A stretch of DNA of 64,000 nucleotides from Lantana camara (taxonomy: Eukaryota; Streptophyta; Magnoliopsida; Lamiales; Verbenaceae), in NCBI GenBank assembly GCA_037501455.1, contig CM074857.1, positions 104,131,501 through 104,195,500 of the forward strand, given 5' to 3'. The notes beneath the pieces are model-generated. The model had not been told where the DNA came from, made no database searches, and saw only the letters and a program-made list of their open reading frames with translations. The translations under genes were made by a program, and so were the position numbers. Of the stretch, positions 1 to 9,819 are shown piece by piece (position 1 is the stretch's first letter; each line of letters begins with the position of its first letter).

Positions 1-1615
1 AAGACACAAATATTAGTTTCGAGTTTCGACCAACATATTAGCCCTTTTTAATTTATCGTATGCCCTAATGATTTTAAATATTTTTCTTCTCTATTGTATC
101 ATGATTTCTATGTACTTTTTTTTTTATATAATTGTTGGTGATTTTATAATAATTTGTTTCTAAATTAGAGTGTTTTGAACAAAGAACTTAAAATGTTGTT
201 TCTAAATTAGATGTTCCTCTAATTAATAATACTTCTTTTTTCTATTTCAAGAAGAATATATATAAGCCCTAAGTCAACATAAATGTTGATTTTGCCGCCC
301 CCACAAAAATATATTAGAATTAATTATAGAATTGAAAAGTACGTTTTTGTGGGTTTATTATTATTATTTTGTAATCATTTTAATTTTTGATAATTAATTT
401 TTTATGTATGGGATTGACTTTAAGGGCAAGAGACTTTAAAAAAACAGCATAAAATTGTCCCATAATACGTCAAATAGCAAGAAATGTGCAGACATGACAG
501 ATGAGACGCAACTTCAAAGAATTGTAAAGATTTGACAGCATACACTAACATGTGATGTGTTGCATAATTATTAGACTTCTAATGCATGCCGTTAAACACA
601 AAAATAGCCCTATAATATTACTAATTACAACAATTATTATTTTGTCAACATGCATGCATGCATGACTAAATGAGATTTTTTTAATATTAATTAAGAATTA
701 CATTAATTAGCATACATCCATAGCTTCTAATAATTACATTTTTATTTCTTAATTTTTTATTAAATAAAATTCTTAGCAAACATAGATTATTGATCTCAAT
801 GTTTGAAAATCTAATATATTCCTCATTATAATTGAATAAGGAAAGTTTCAAATTTGATATATCAACTAAACCGATTCAACATTTTTGATACGTTTCATTT
901 TTCGATGATAAAATAGAACCGAATTTTAATAATCATATAGTTTAATGTATTTTTTTTTTTATCGGAACCTAATTTTGCCCGCCGAAAACTCGACCCATTT
1001 GTACATGTGGTGATCAACTCCTAGTTCATCACGTGTGCGACTAACAAATTCAGTTTTCGATCAAAAATATGCATTAAATTACTTGATGTTAAAGATACGG
1101 TTCAATTTTACCGCAGAAAAGGAAAATATACCAAAAATATTAAATTAACTGAATTGATATATCAAATTTACAATTTTTCTCTCACTAAATATAATAAAGC
1201 AAATCCTAGCCTATTATAATTTAATTAAAGTACAAGAATAAGTAATTAATTAAGCAAATTCCAAAAGTATCGCAAATATACTCTCTCTAATAGTAAAACT
1301 TACATTAGAACTAATTAAATCCAAAATGAGCTAATTTTATACCATGTAAATAGTAAACACAATTGTATTTTAATTATATACGAAATTGCTAATTCTATTA
1401 ATAAACTTGACACTTGTAATTTACACAGTTAAATTCTGATTTAGTACACAACATGTAAAGAAAGCGAAAGCACATCAGCAAAATCACAAAACAAAATGAT
1501 TTCTTTTGTAACAAACAAAATTAAGCTGGGGCAACTAATGAGTAATGAGTGTTACTTAACAAAATCAATTATCGATAGAATTCCCACCAAATATTCCGAT
1601 TAAATATAGACAATT
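1..1615. other. AT-rich intergenic DNA, no gene seen
   Basis: No reading frame of useful length and no recognisable RNA gene was found. The stretch is strongly AT-rich with short poly-A and poly-T runs and a small TGCA microrepeat near 648-664. It borders the tandem array that starts near 1616. Confidence 0.6.
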
Positions 1616-2610
1616 AATCGATAAACGTGTCGTCACTAATAACTTTTGTGGGATTGTTTGTAATTTGCTTATCAATTAGAGTATTTTTACGTTTAATCAT
1701 GTGACATTAAGTAATTACAACTCGTACTCCCTTAAATAAAAATATTAAATAATTTACCCTTTCAAATTTGAAAAATTACAAATAAATTTACTCCAGTAGG
1801 ATTTTTCACGATTGTTTTTTTCGAATTGATTATATTTTATCACTAATTAGTTTCTCACCTTTTCACAAATTTTTTTTTTTTTCAAATTGATTAATTTCAT
1901 CACTAATTAGTTTCTCACCGCTAATTGACTGGAAAAAAAATCATTATGAATATCAATTTGCAAATTAATCATGTGTTGATCATCCAAAAAACTTCGTAAA
2001 ATTACTAGTATGTTATTTGAAAATGATGCACGAGTTGTTGTGAGGAACTAATTAGTTGTGAGATATAGTCAATTCAAGAATGATTTTACAAAAAATCCAA
2101 TCAGAATTGATTCATTTGTAATTTTTCAAATTTGAAAGGGTAGGTTGTGTAATATTTTTATCTAAGGGAGTACGAGTTGTAATTATCTAATCTCAAAGGG
2201 AGTGTATATGCAAACAACCCTATCAATTATATATAATGTGGCTGGGGATCACCTTAATAATCCCATAGATATATGTTGATTTGGTTTTTATTAAAAAATT
2301 AATCAATAAACGTGTCATCCATAATAACTTTTGTAGCTAGGATTGTTTGTAATTTGTTTATCAATTATATATGATGTCGAGGTTTCGTTAATAATTCTAT
2401 AGATATATTGATTTGATTTTTATTAAAAAACTAATCAATAAACATGTCGTCGATAATTACCTTTGTAGGGTCGTTTATAATTTGCTTATCAATTATATAT
2501 GATGGGGTCGTCTCGTTAATAATTCTATAGGCATGTTTATTTGGTTTTTATTAAAAAACTAATCAATAAAAGTATCATTAGTAATTGCCTTTATAATCTG
2601 TAATTTATTT
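1616..2610. repeat. Tandem array of ~133-bp AT-rich monomers, split by a foldback element
   Basis: A monomer marked by AATCRATAAACGTGTC followed by TTGTTTGTAATTTGCTTATC recurs at about 1616, 2301, 2433 and 2561. After removing the 551 bp of inserted foldback element plus one target copy, the spacings are about 134, 132 and 128 bp. The last copy (from 2561) is degenerate. No coding capacity is visible. This is a short local array of about four copies, not an extended satellite. Confidence 0.7.
1679..2220. mobile_element. Mutator-like foldback MITE (542 bp) with 9-bp target duplication
   Basis: The ends form a long imperfect hairpin. Sequence at about 1711-1918 returns as its reverse complement at about 2035-2190, including the conserved block around AATTACAACTCGTACTCCCT. 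The perfect 9-bp direct repeat TATCAATTA flanks it at 1670-1678 and 2221-2229. Removing the element plus one copy restores a normal monomer of the surrounding tandem array, which independently supports the boundaries. A 9-bp duplication and long terminal inverted repeats are typical of the Mutator superfamily. It has no coding capacity, so it would depend on a transposase made elsewhere. Confidence 0.75.
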
Positions 2611-3149
2611 GTTTTTGTTGGGAATTTCAATGAGAAACTAACAAAATTTGGACTTTTGTTTTTTCTATCTATTTTCGAAGGATTTTTTGTAGTATATATA
2701 CTAAATATTAATTATTTTAGGTAAAATTATTTGTAATCCTCAAGTTATAATAATATTTGAAGCATTTTACCTAAAATAATTAATTTTATAATTAGAAGAA
2801 CGGATTTAAATTAAATCACATGATAGGTATATATAAGATAATTTATAAGTATGTAAGTTCCTCGTGGTCGCTAATCAGACATCGAATTAAACATCATTTT
2901 ATTACCTCAATTATGTTTTTTAAGTTACTATATTTGCATCTCATAATTAATCGAATAATTAAATTATTTATAATAAAACCAACATAAATGGTAAACTAGA
3001 TGTACGAAAATCTTAAAGGACCACACATGCGAGCTCTAAAATTTGAAGGGGTCCTATACCTAATACCTATAAAATAGGGGAATTTCTGAAATTTGTAATA
3101 CTAATAGGACATTTTTTGCAATAAAAGCTAATTACAAGCCCTTCATTGA
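2611..3149. other. AT-rich intergenic DNA
   Basis: No gene is seen. A short inverted motif, ACCTAAAATAATTAATT-like near 2705-2725 and again near 2768-2785, could form a small hairpin. Nothing else stands out. Confidence 0.5.
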
Positions 3150-5480
3150 AAATCTCAGCTATTTAACCCACGCGCCTCCACTACCCTGAAATCCTGAGGG
3201 TTTAAGCGTTCGAAAATGGAGGTTTACGGCGGAGAGAGACTGTGGAGAGAGAAAGAGCTTGAAGCGGCTTTCCGATGGAAAAATGTGGAGATGCAAAACA
3301 CCTGAATGATGAAATTTCATGGGGTTTTTGTGAAATTTTTGTACCAATGTGATGGTTTAATTCATATAGTTTTCAATCTGAATTTCTGTCGCTTTGCTGC
3401 TCGATCTTTCGTCGTCTTCCTCTCTCTCTCTCTCTCTTTCTGGGCCTTTGGATTTTCGGACGCTAACCTCAGGGCCTGATGATGATTTTGCTCTGAAGGG
3501 TTGATTATTGATTGTTCTTTCTCTGTCATGGCTTTTGAATTTGAAAGACATTTTTTTCCCCTTTTTTTATGTATTGATTGCGTGGTTTTCTTAACATATG
3601 TATTTCGATGGTTTCTGGGTACTTCTGTTGAATTGATTTTTTATTTGGAATTATGCGCAAAATGGTAAAGCTGAAAGTAGAATTGAAGCTGAAAATTTGA
3701 ATCTTTTTCGAGTGTTTTGCCATTTGTGGATGAAATGCCAACTCTTTCCTGCATAAGACTTATTTATTCCATTGGTTTCTGAATTTCTTGCAAATCAATG
3801 TATCTTGCTTCATTCTTTGTTACCTATATTGGTTTGGTTTTAGCCGACATGTTCGTGCACACCACCTGTTTGATTCAATGTCTTGAGGTATATATGTGCA
3901 CTTATGCTCTGCCAATGTTAGTTTACCAGTTAGTCTCATTTTAGTTATTTCTATTTTCTTTACTCGTAGGCTTCAAGTTTATCTATTTTGTGATTATATG
4001 TAAACATCTTATGATGATTAAATTTAGTTATTTAAATCCCTTTTGCAGTCAAACATTGATGCCGGTTTTTCTATTGCGAGGGACGTCCACCAAAGCACAC
4101 AAAAGAGGGTCGGTTACTCAGTTATCGCACAGTTGGTGCTCTCATCTTTCCCTCTTTTTCTCATGAGGATGCCAGGTAGATGCGGACACATATTTCTTGT
4201 TATGTGATTTTGGTCGCTTTCATTAATGCATTGTATTTTGAATTCTATGTTTCTAAAGAAATTTGAAAGTTCGTATCTTTCTTGGCAATGGTTTCACTTC
4301 ACCTTTCTAGGATGGAATAGAAGAACAAATTTTAGGAAAGTGAAAAGCAAACTCCTTGTTTTGAATTGGAGCATCTGAAATGTGTCAACTGGTTATAGAT
4401 TCCCAGTAGTGTGGGCTATAAGGAACCATTAATGGCAATGCTACTATGATTTTAATGCAAGAACTTTGGAATAGTTATATCAAACAGTAGTGTAAGTATA
4501 CCTCATGTGGTTTTCCCTCTCGGTTGCAGTGAGTTGGAGTCGTCTACTTACAGCTAAATATTGCTTTTACAGATGCTTTAGAACTCTCCACCTTTTAAAG
4601 GCGACAATCAAATTCATGTCGTATAACATCTTTATTTCCTGAGTATCAATTTTGGATTTGAAGGAATGAGATGCCGGTATCTTTTAGGATAGACAACAAC
4701 AAATTCTAGGTACTAAACTGTAAGGTCACCAACTTATCCATTTCAAATACATAAATTATCTAATGTATCAGCAAGAGATTAAATAACTAAATTATTGCCC
4801 TAAGGATAGTCCCTCGAACACCATAACTAGGAATAGTATAATGTTCTAGAGCGATGTCTGCTTTGTTTGATGTGATAAAAGGCCCGAATGGTCAGTGTTT
4901 ATTTCCAGAATTGCAATAAGATTAATATCATGCTATGTATCTTCCTCCGGATCAACCGGTTTTTCTTCTTGTTGATTTATTCCTCATTCTATACTCTATA
5001 GTGTCCAAATTATTCCTTGTGGAATAGATTCTTTAGTCAGATTTGTTGAGAATATGCTTTTGTTACAGATAGGGACAGCATCCCATGTTCTTGATTCTGC
5101 AGATTGACTGGATTTATGAACACTTCTCCAATTTTTTTCCCCATGGCTAATTCTTGCCTGATGCTACATGAATGTCTCTGTCGCACGTTCCCGACAGCAT
5201 GTAAATTATTTTGCACCACCCACATATTTTTGCTCGTGCCTAAGACGACCCTTCAAGATCCCTAATATTGAAATTTAGCCCATGAGTTTTTCGGCTTGGT
5301 TTTCGATTTCCAGCAGCTTCAGATTGATGATCAGCCCTTGTGCTTGTGCAGGTGAATCAGCAGAATAACTAACTGCTTTCTTGAGTGGATAAAGCTGAGA
5401 TCTCAAAAGCAACCATACTAGATTTATATTGTCATAGAGAAGCAACTATCTTGAAGTAGCTTACAAGAACTTGACATTGC
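3150..5480 (+). other. Unassigned gene-like stretch (possible UTR/intron/exon fragments)
   Basis: This segment is less AT-extreme than its surroundings and shows gene-like marks. It has a 29-codon frame starting at 3216, a (CT)n tract at about 3416-3437 of the kind common in plant 5' leaders, and an exon-like block at 4049-4175 bounded by TTTTGCAG and CAG|GTAGAT and open in one frame. Further acceptor-like sites occur near 5100 and 5350. I do not recognise a protein in any frame and could not build a continuous coding sequence. It may be a decayed gene, a non-coding transcript, or the edge of a gene on either strand. Confidence 0.3.
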
Positions 5481-5985
5481 AATTCTTGGCTGCTGCATGA
5501 ACACTAAAAAAAGATTGGATAGATCGGGCCGGGTAAATGACCTATCCAATTTTGATTTATCATGTAAGATAATGTTGAACCTTGAATCATCAATATATTT
5601 TTGGGCGAATGAGTAGTTTGTTTATTAAGAGTAAACTTTTAAGCTTTTTTGTAATTTTTTTTATTTTAAATACACACCCAAATGGCCACAAGAATTTGAA
5701 CTCAGGTCATCGTACTACAGAAATGACGTTTTAACCACATGATCTTTTTAAGCTTATTTAAACCTCTAAAGCTAAGCAAATGAACATAAATCCATGCTAT
5801 TTTTGTTTCATTAAATGGATTACAAAATGAACAAAGATCTACATAATCATAAAGGGTAGTTAGGACAATATGTCATGGTAAATAATTGAATTGGATATTT
5901 AACAAAATTTTAACATGACCGAAATAAACCAAATTAGATAGCAAATCTAGAAAATAAATATTTTCTAATAGAATAGCATACATTA
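5481..5985. other. Intergenic DNA with a possible SINE-like remnant
   Basis: No gene is seen. On the minus strand around 5640-5755 there are sequences that loosely resemble the A and B boxes of a tRNA-derived promoter, followed by an A-rich stretch. No target duplication was found, so I do not call a SINE. Confidence 0.35.
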
Positions 5986-5994
5986 AAAAAATAA

Positions 5995-7070
5995 GGGTTA
6001 ATTATACAGATCACCCAGTCCTTTGGGCCCTTGGGCGAAGTGCCCTCTATCCTTTGAATTTGGGCGATTTGCCCCCTAACTTTTCATAATTGTTACACTT
6101 TACCCCTTTTCGACGTTTCCGGCGGCATCTTTTTGGAATATTCCGTTCATAAAAGAAATGCGTTACAGATCCACCCCCCATCCTTTGGCCCTTGGGGCGG
6201 ATTGCCCCCCTATGCTTTGATTTTCGGCATTCCTAATTTATTAGGGTAGAGACTAAGATTGTAGGGTGGCTAGGTGTATAATTATAGAGTGTTAAAGTGT
6301 ATAGCTAGGTGTATAAGTGATGTAAGTGCATATGTATATATGTATAACCTAATAAATACATCATCATAAAATAATTGTAAAATAGGGTGAAATAATAATA
6401 AAAACTTAGAAGAATCTCTAGATTTTACTTTGAAATGGGAAAAGTTGCAAAAGAAAGAGAATCGAAAGAGTTTTCCGATGATTATAAACACTTAGCGTTT
6501 AAACGTATAAAATTAAAGTAGTAAGCGTTTAGAATTTGGAAAAAAAAAGAGAAAATACATAAAACGAAGCTAGGATGAAAATTAATTTCCGAGAAGGTGT
6601 TCATGATTCATAAAATAATTTAAGGATTATTTTGAGTATATTATTGGATACCAAATGTCGTACGGTTTAAAATTTAGTTTTTCTGGCGAGAATAGTACTT
6701 TAGGAAAAATAAGAAAAAAATTATAAAACAAGCTAAGATTTGAACTAGGGTTCGAAAAAGGTCTTAAAATTCATAAAATAATTCAAGGATCGTTTAGGAC
6801 GACGATAGGATTGGAGAGTGGAATCCCCACAATTAGGAATGCCGAAAATCAAAGTATAGGGGGCAATCCGTCCCAAGGGCCAAAGGATGGGGGAGATCTG
6901 TAACACGTTTCTTTCATGAATGGAATATTCCAAAAAGATACCGCCGGAAACATCGAAAAGGGGTAAAGTGTAACAATTATGAAAGGTTAGGGGGCAAATC
7001 ACCCGAATTCAAAGGATAAGGGGCACTTCGCCCAAGGGCCCAAAGGACGGGGGGTCTGTATAATTAACCC
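5995..7070. mobile_element. Mutator-like foldback element (1,076 bp), ~245-bp inverted repeats, 9-bp target duplication
   Basis: The left arm (5995-6242) reappears as its reverse complement at 6829-7070 with roughly 90% identity by eye. Both ends begin GGGTTAATTATACAGA when read inwards. The 9-bp direct repeat AAAAAATAA flanks it exactly at 5986-5994 and 7071-7079. Each arm also contains an internal direct repeat: the block CTTTGGGCCCTTGGG occurs near the tip and a related CTTTGGCCCTTGG about 165 bp further in. The 585-bp centre has no meaningful reading frame. Long inverted repeats with a 9-bp duplication point to a non-autonomous Mutator-superfamily element. Confidence 0.85.
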
Positions 7071-7079
7071 AAAAAATAA

Positions 7080-7945
7080 ATAAATGAAATAAAACTCAAT
7101 TTGGAGGTTTCAGGGGCTTTTTTTTTTTTTTCCTAAACACACATCCCTAACTCCTAAGTGAGGATTAAAATGCGGGTTATTGGCTTAAAAAATAAACCCT
7201 TTAACCATTTAATTATTTCCATTGCGCTAATGAGAAATCGAACTCGGGTCTCCTTTTGGAGAGTTCAAGTTGAGCCAATTCACAACACTCCGTAAATCTA
7301 CTTCTATGTTTAATGAGGTGGACATATGTCACATTAGTACTTAGACTAAATTGTTATCCATACAAAACAATCATTTAAAAGAAATACATATATCATTTTG
7401 TTATGTCGGACACTTCTCATCTTGAAAAATATTGTATTTATTTTCGTGCATCAAATTATGATTAATGTCCTATGATGGCATAACCATACAGATACAATAC
7501 AATATGAATATGATGATATGAATTTTTCACGTGAAAAATATCGAATACAATATGATAAAATGATATTTTTAAAAGTGTTGGTGCAATCGCATAATACATT
7601 TCCATTTAATTACTAAGGTACTAAGGTAAGTTTACATGCAAATATGTAACCTTTTACCTTCCCATGCACATATCACATTTAATTGTCATCTACCTTATAT
7701 TAACTCTTAGCATTATTAGACATTAGTCCTTTCCTATGCTTACCACCTCTCTCTCTCTATCTCTCTCACACACAGTCCTCATTCAAGAAGTATTCACTCT
7801 GCAGATGGGCAGTAGGCAGAAAGTAGTTGGCTCTCACCTCTTTACTGGGTCAGTAAGAGTTAGGTAGCTGAGTTATTCATACACTCCCCTACTGTGAATC
7901 AATCATTCACTCAAAAAACCCAACAATCTCTCTGATTTCCAGGCG
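7080..7945 (+). other. Intergenic DNA and presumed 5' flank of the SSL gene
   Basis: No gene is seen. A CT/CA-rich tract at about 7749-7776 and a moderately GC-richer segment up to 7945 would fit the 5' leader of the SSL exon beginning at 7946. Around 7180-7290 there is another loosely tRNA-promoter-like stretch on the minus strand without target duplication. Confidence 0.4.
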
Positions 7946-8216
7946 ATGACGCCCGCCGAAATATTCGCCGCTATATGCCTCCTGTTGGCGGTTTACTACG
8001 CTGTGGACCCCTTCAATCACTGCACGATATCGGAATTTCCCGACTTTGAGCGGGTTGAAGTTGAAGTGCCTGCACGACATCCCTGTTGAACGGGACCAGG
8101 AAAACCTGCTCCAGAAGTCAAAAAATTAAGTTCATGAACGAGGTTCAGGGGCCTGAAAGCATGGCTTTTGACCCAATGAGTCGTGGCCCTTATACGGACG
8201 TGGCTAATGGGAGGGT
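7946..8216 (+). pseudogene. Strictosidine-synthase-like (SSL) gene, exon 1 first part, frameshifted and split by a retrotransposon
   Basis: Family knowledge: SSL proteins are six-bladed beta-propeller, phosphotriesterase-like secretory proteins; most are not true strictosidine synthases. Seen here: the ATG at 7946 opens a frame with a hydrophobic signal/anchor stretch (residues about 6-20), which stops at 8087-8089. The family sequence continues in the next frame from about 8082 (PVERDQENLLQKS) and in a third frame from about 8128 (FMNEVQGPESMAFDP, then PYTDVANGRV). Two frameshifts are therefore needed, the second beside a six-A run (8120-8125). Element A follows directly at 8217. The exon resumes at 30578 with matching frame and sense. 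It is either a true pseudogene or a gene killed by insertion plus indels; assembly error at the A run cannot be excluded. Confidence 0.8.
8212..8216. repeat. Left target-site duplication of element A (AGGGT)
   Basis: AGGGT here is repeated at 30573-30577 immediately after the right LTR. Removing the element and one copy restores the SSL codons for GRVVFWDG without a gap, which confirms a single insertion. Confidence 0.9.
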
Positions 8217-8806
8217 TGTTGGGTGCGGCGGACCCGAATCAGAGTGACGGTACAGCGGAATATTTCAAAAAAATTCGTCATAACCTCGTTATCAAAATAT
8301 TTCAAAAAATATTTTAATAAAGCAGCGGAATAAATCGGGCAACATAACTCTAATATATACAGGCATCGATAACATAATTTTAAATCATCTAGCATATAAT
8401 CACAATATGCAAATAATAATTTGGGCAGCACAACGGTATTACCGTACTGCAATATTGGCTATCAACGACACTTTTCCAGCACCTCGATATCTTCTCGTGA
8501 AACCGGCAGAGCTTCCCCGCAATATCCCCGATTAAGAAATTGGAGTGTGGGCTCCGGCAGTATTTCCCTAAATACTTTGAGAAAATATTTTCTTAGAAAA
8601 ACCCTTTTTTCTAAAACCTGAAAATCCCTATTTTCTAATAATTAAGTGGATTATATATTAATTATATAACCACCTAATTAATTAATTAATTAATTAATCC
8701 TTAATAAAGAATTAATTAATCAAAATGAGAGAGAGAGCCGGGAGGCTTTGAAACTGCTGAAAATGAAAATGTCAAGAACTTAAAATTTGCAAATGAATGC
8801 ATAGCC

Positions 8807-8814
8807 TATTTATA
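8807..8814 (-). promoter_or_regulatory. TATA box of element A, left LTR
   Basis: TATAAATA on the minus strand, in the sequence CCTATAAATAGGC, is placed as expected for the U3/R boundary of a minus-strand element. The same motif occurs in the right (5') LTR at 28921-28928, which is the copy that would drive the element. Confidence 0.6.
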
Positions 8815-9224
8815 GGCTAAAATGAGGGCCATTTTCGTCAAAAAATGGAAAATTGCCGTGCACTCCAAGGGCGGCCGTCCAATCCAAGAGTGCCACGCAG
8901 GAGCTCGCGCCGCCACGAGTCCACCGGCGAAGCACGCGCCGCCCAAGTGGCGGCTGTGTGCTTGGTGCGTGTGAACCCCACGGTGGCACGAGCAGCTGCC
9001 ACGTGGCGAACCGGTCCGGTCCAATCTGCGGTTCAGTCCTTAGACCGGTTCAGCCGTGAACCGGTCGGTTCAGCTTGGTTCGGTCATTGCCACGTGTCAC
9101 AATACGATTTATCCACGTTTTCGGGTCGGTCAAACCTTGACCGACCCTATCCGACCCGAACCCGGACCCGCGTCCTGACCCGGACCCTTCCAGGTCTAAT
9201 CTGGGCCGCTCCTTTTCGCTGATG

Positions 9225-9325
9225 TGGCACGATCTTCATCGTCCACGTGTCGGACACGCTGGCGGCGCTGACTCGCTGACGTGGCATGACACGTCAGCTG
9301 ACACGTCATCACTGCCACGTCAGCA
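9225..9325 (-). promoter_or_regulatory. Cluster of ACGT-core motifs in the U3 of element A's left LTR
   Basis: Within about 100 bp there are several G-box-like or TGACGTGG/TGACACGTCA-like sites, including CCACGTGTC, TGACGTGGC, ACACGTCAGC and CCACGTCAGC. It lies upstream of the TATA box in the element's direction. Family knowledge: ACGT cores are bZIP/bHLH binding sites and are common in abscisic-acid and stress-responsive plant promoters. That this cluster works here is inference. Confidence 0.45.
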
Positions 9326-9819
9326 AAAAAAAATTTTATTTTTATTTTCTTCAAAATAAAATTTCGGGCATTTCCAACTCCTTGGAATTTAATTTATTTT
9401 CTCAAAATAAATACCTTATCTATTTTCAAACTCTTTGAAAATCTATTTCTCTCTCTCGTTTTAATATTTTCTCTTTGATCTTCGTTGGGGCTTGCGGGGG
9501 GACCTGCAGGACTAATTAATCTTAGCTCCAAACGGGTCAATCTATTATCATCCTATGACAATAATTGATTACCGTTTAACAATATTTAATTCCACTAAAT
9601 AAATATTGTTGAACTCTAAAATTAATTAAATTATTTACGAATTTCTCGATCTAGAATAATTTTACATTTTACTCCTCTGTACAGATATCCATGAAAAATA
9701 AATCAATACTACTATCATTTATTTTTCACTTTAAATCTGAAATTTCTTGATTCGCCTTAAGTCCAAATTCCCTGTATGTGAAACACATTGAATATACAAC
9801 TTCGGTGACGAACACACGA

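Noticed and set aside
5640..5755. SINE-like A and B box sequences on the minus strand (also about 7180-7290)
   Set aside because: The resemblance to tRNA promoters is loose and I found neither target duplications nor a second copy in the window.
8682..8700. TTAA/ATTA microsatellites in A-type LTRs
   Set aside because: Ordinary short AT repeats that vary in length between copies; no further meaning inferred.
8845..9222. Frames of up to 140 codons in A-type LTRs (also at 28936-29358)
   Set aside because: They lie in U3 promoter sequence antisense to the element, are not conserved in length between copies, and are expected by chance in GC-rich stretches.
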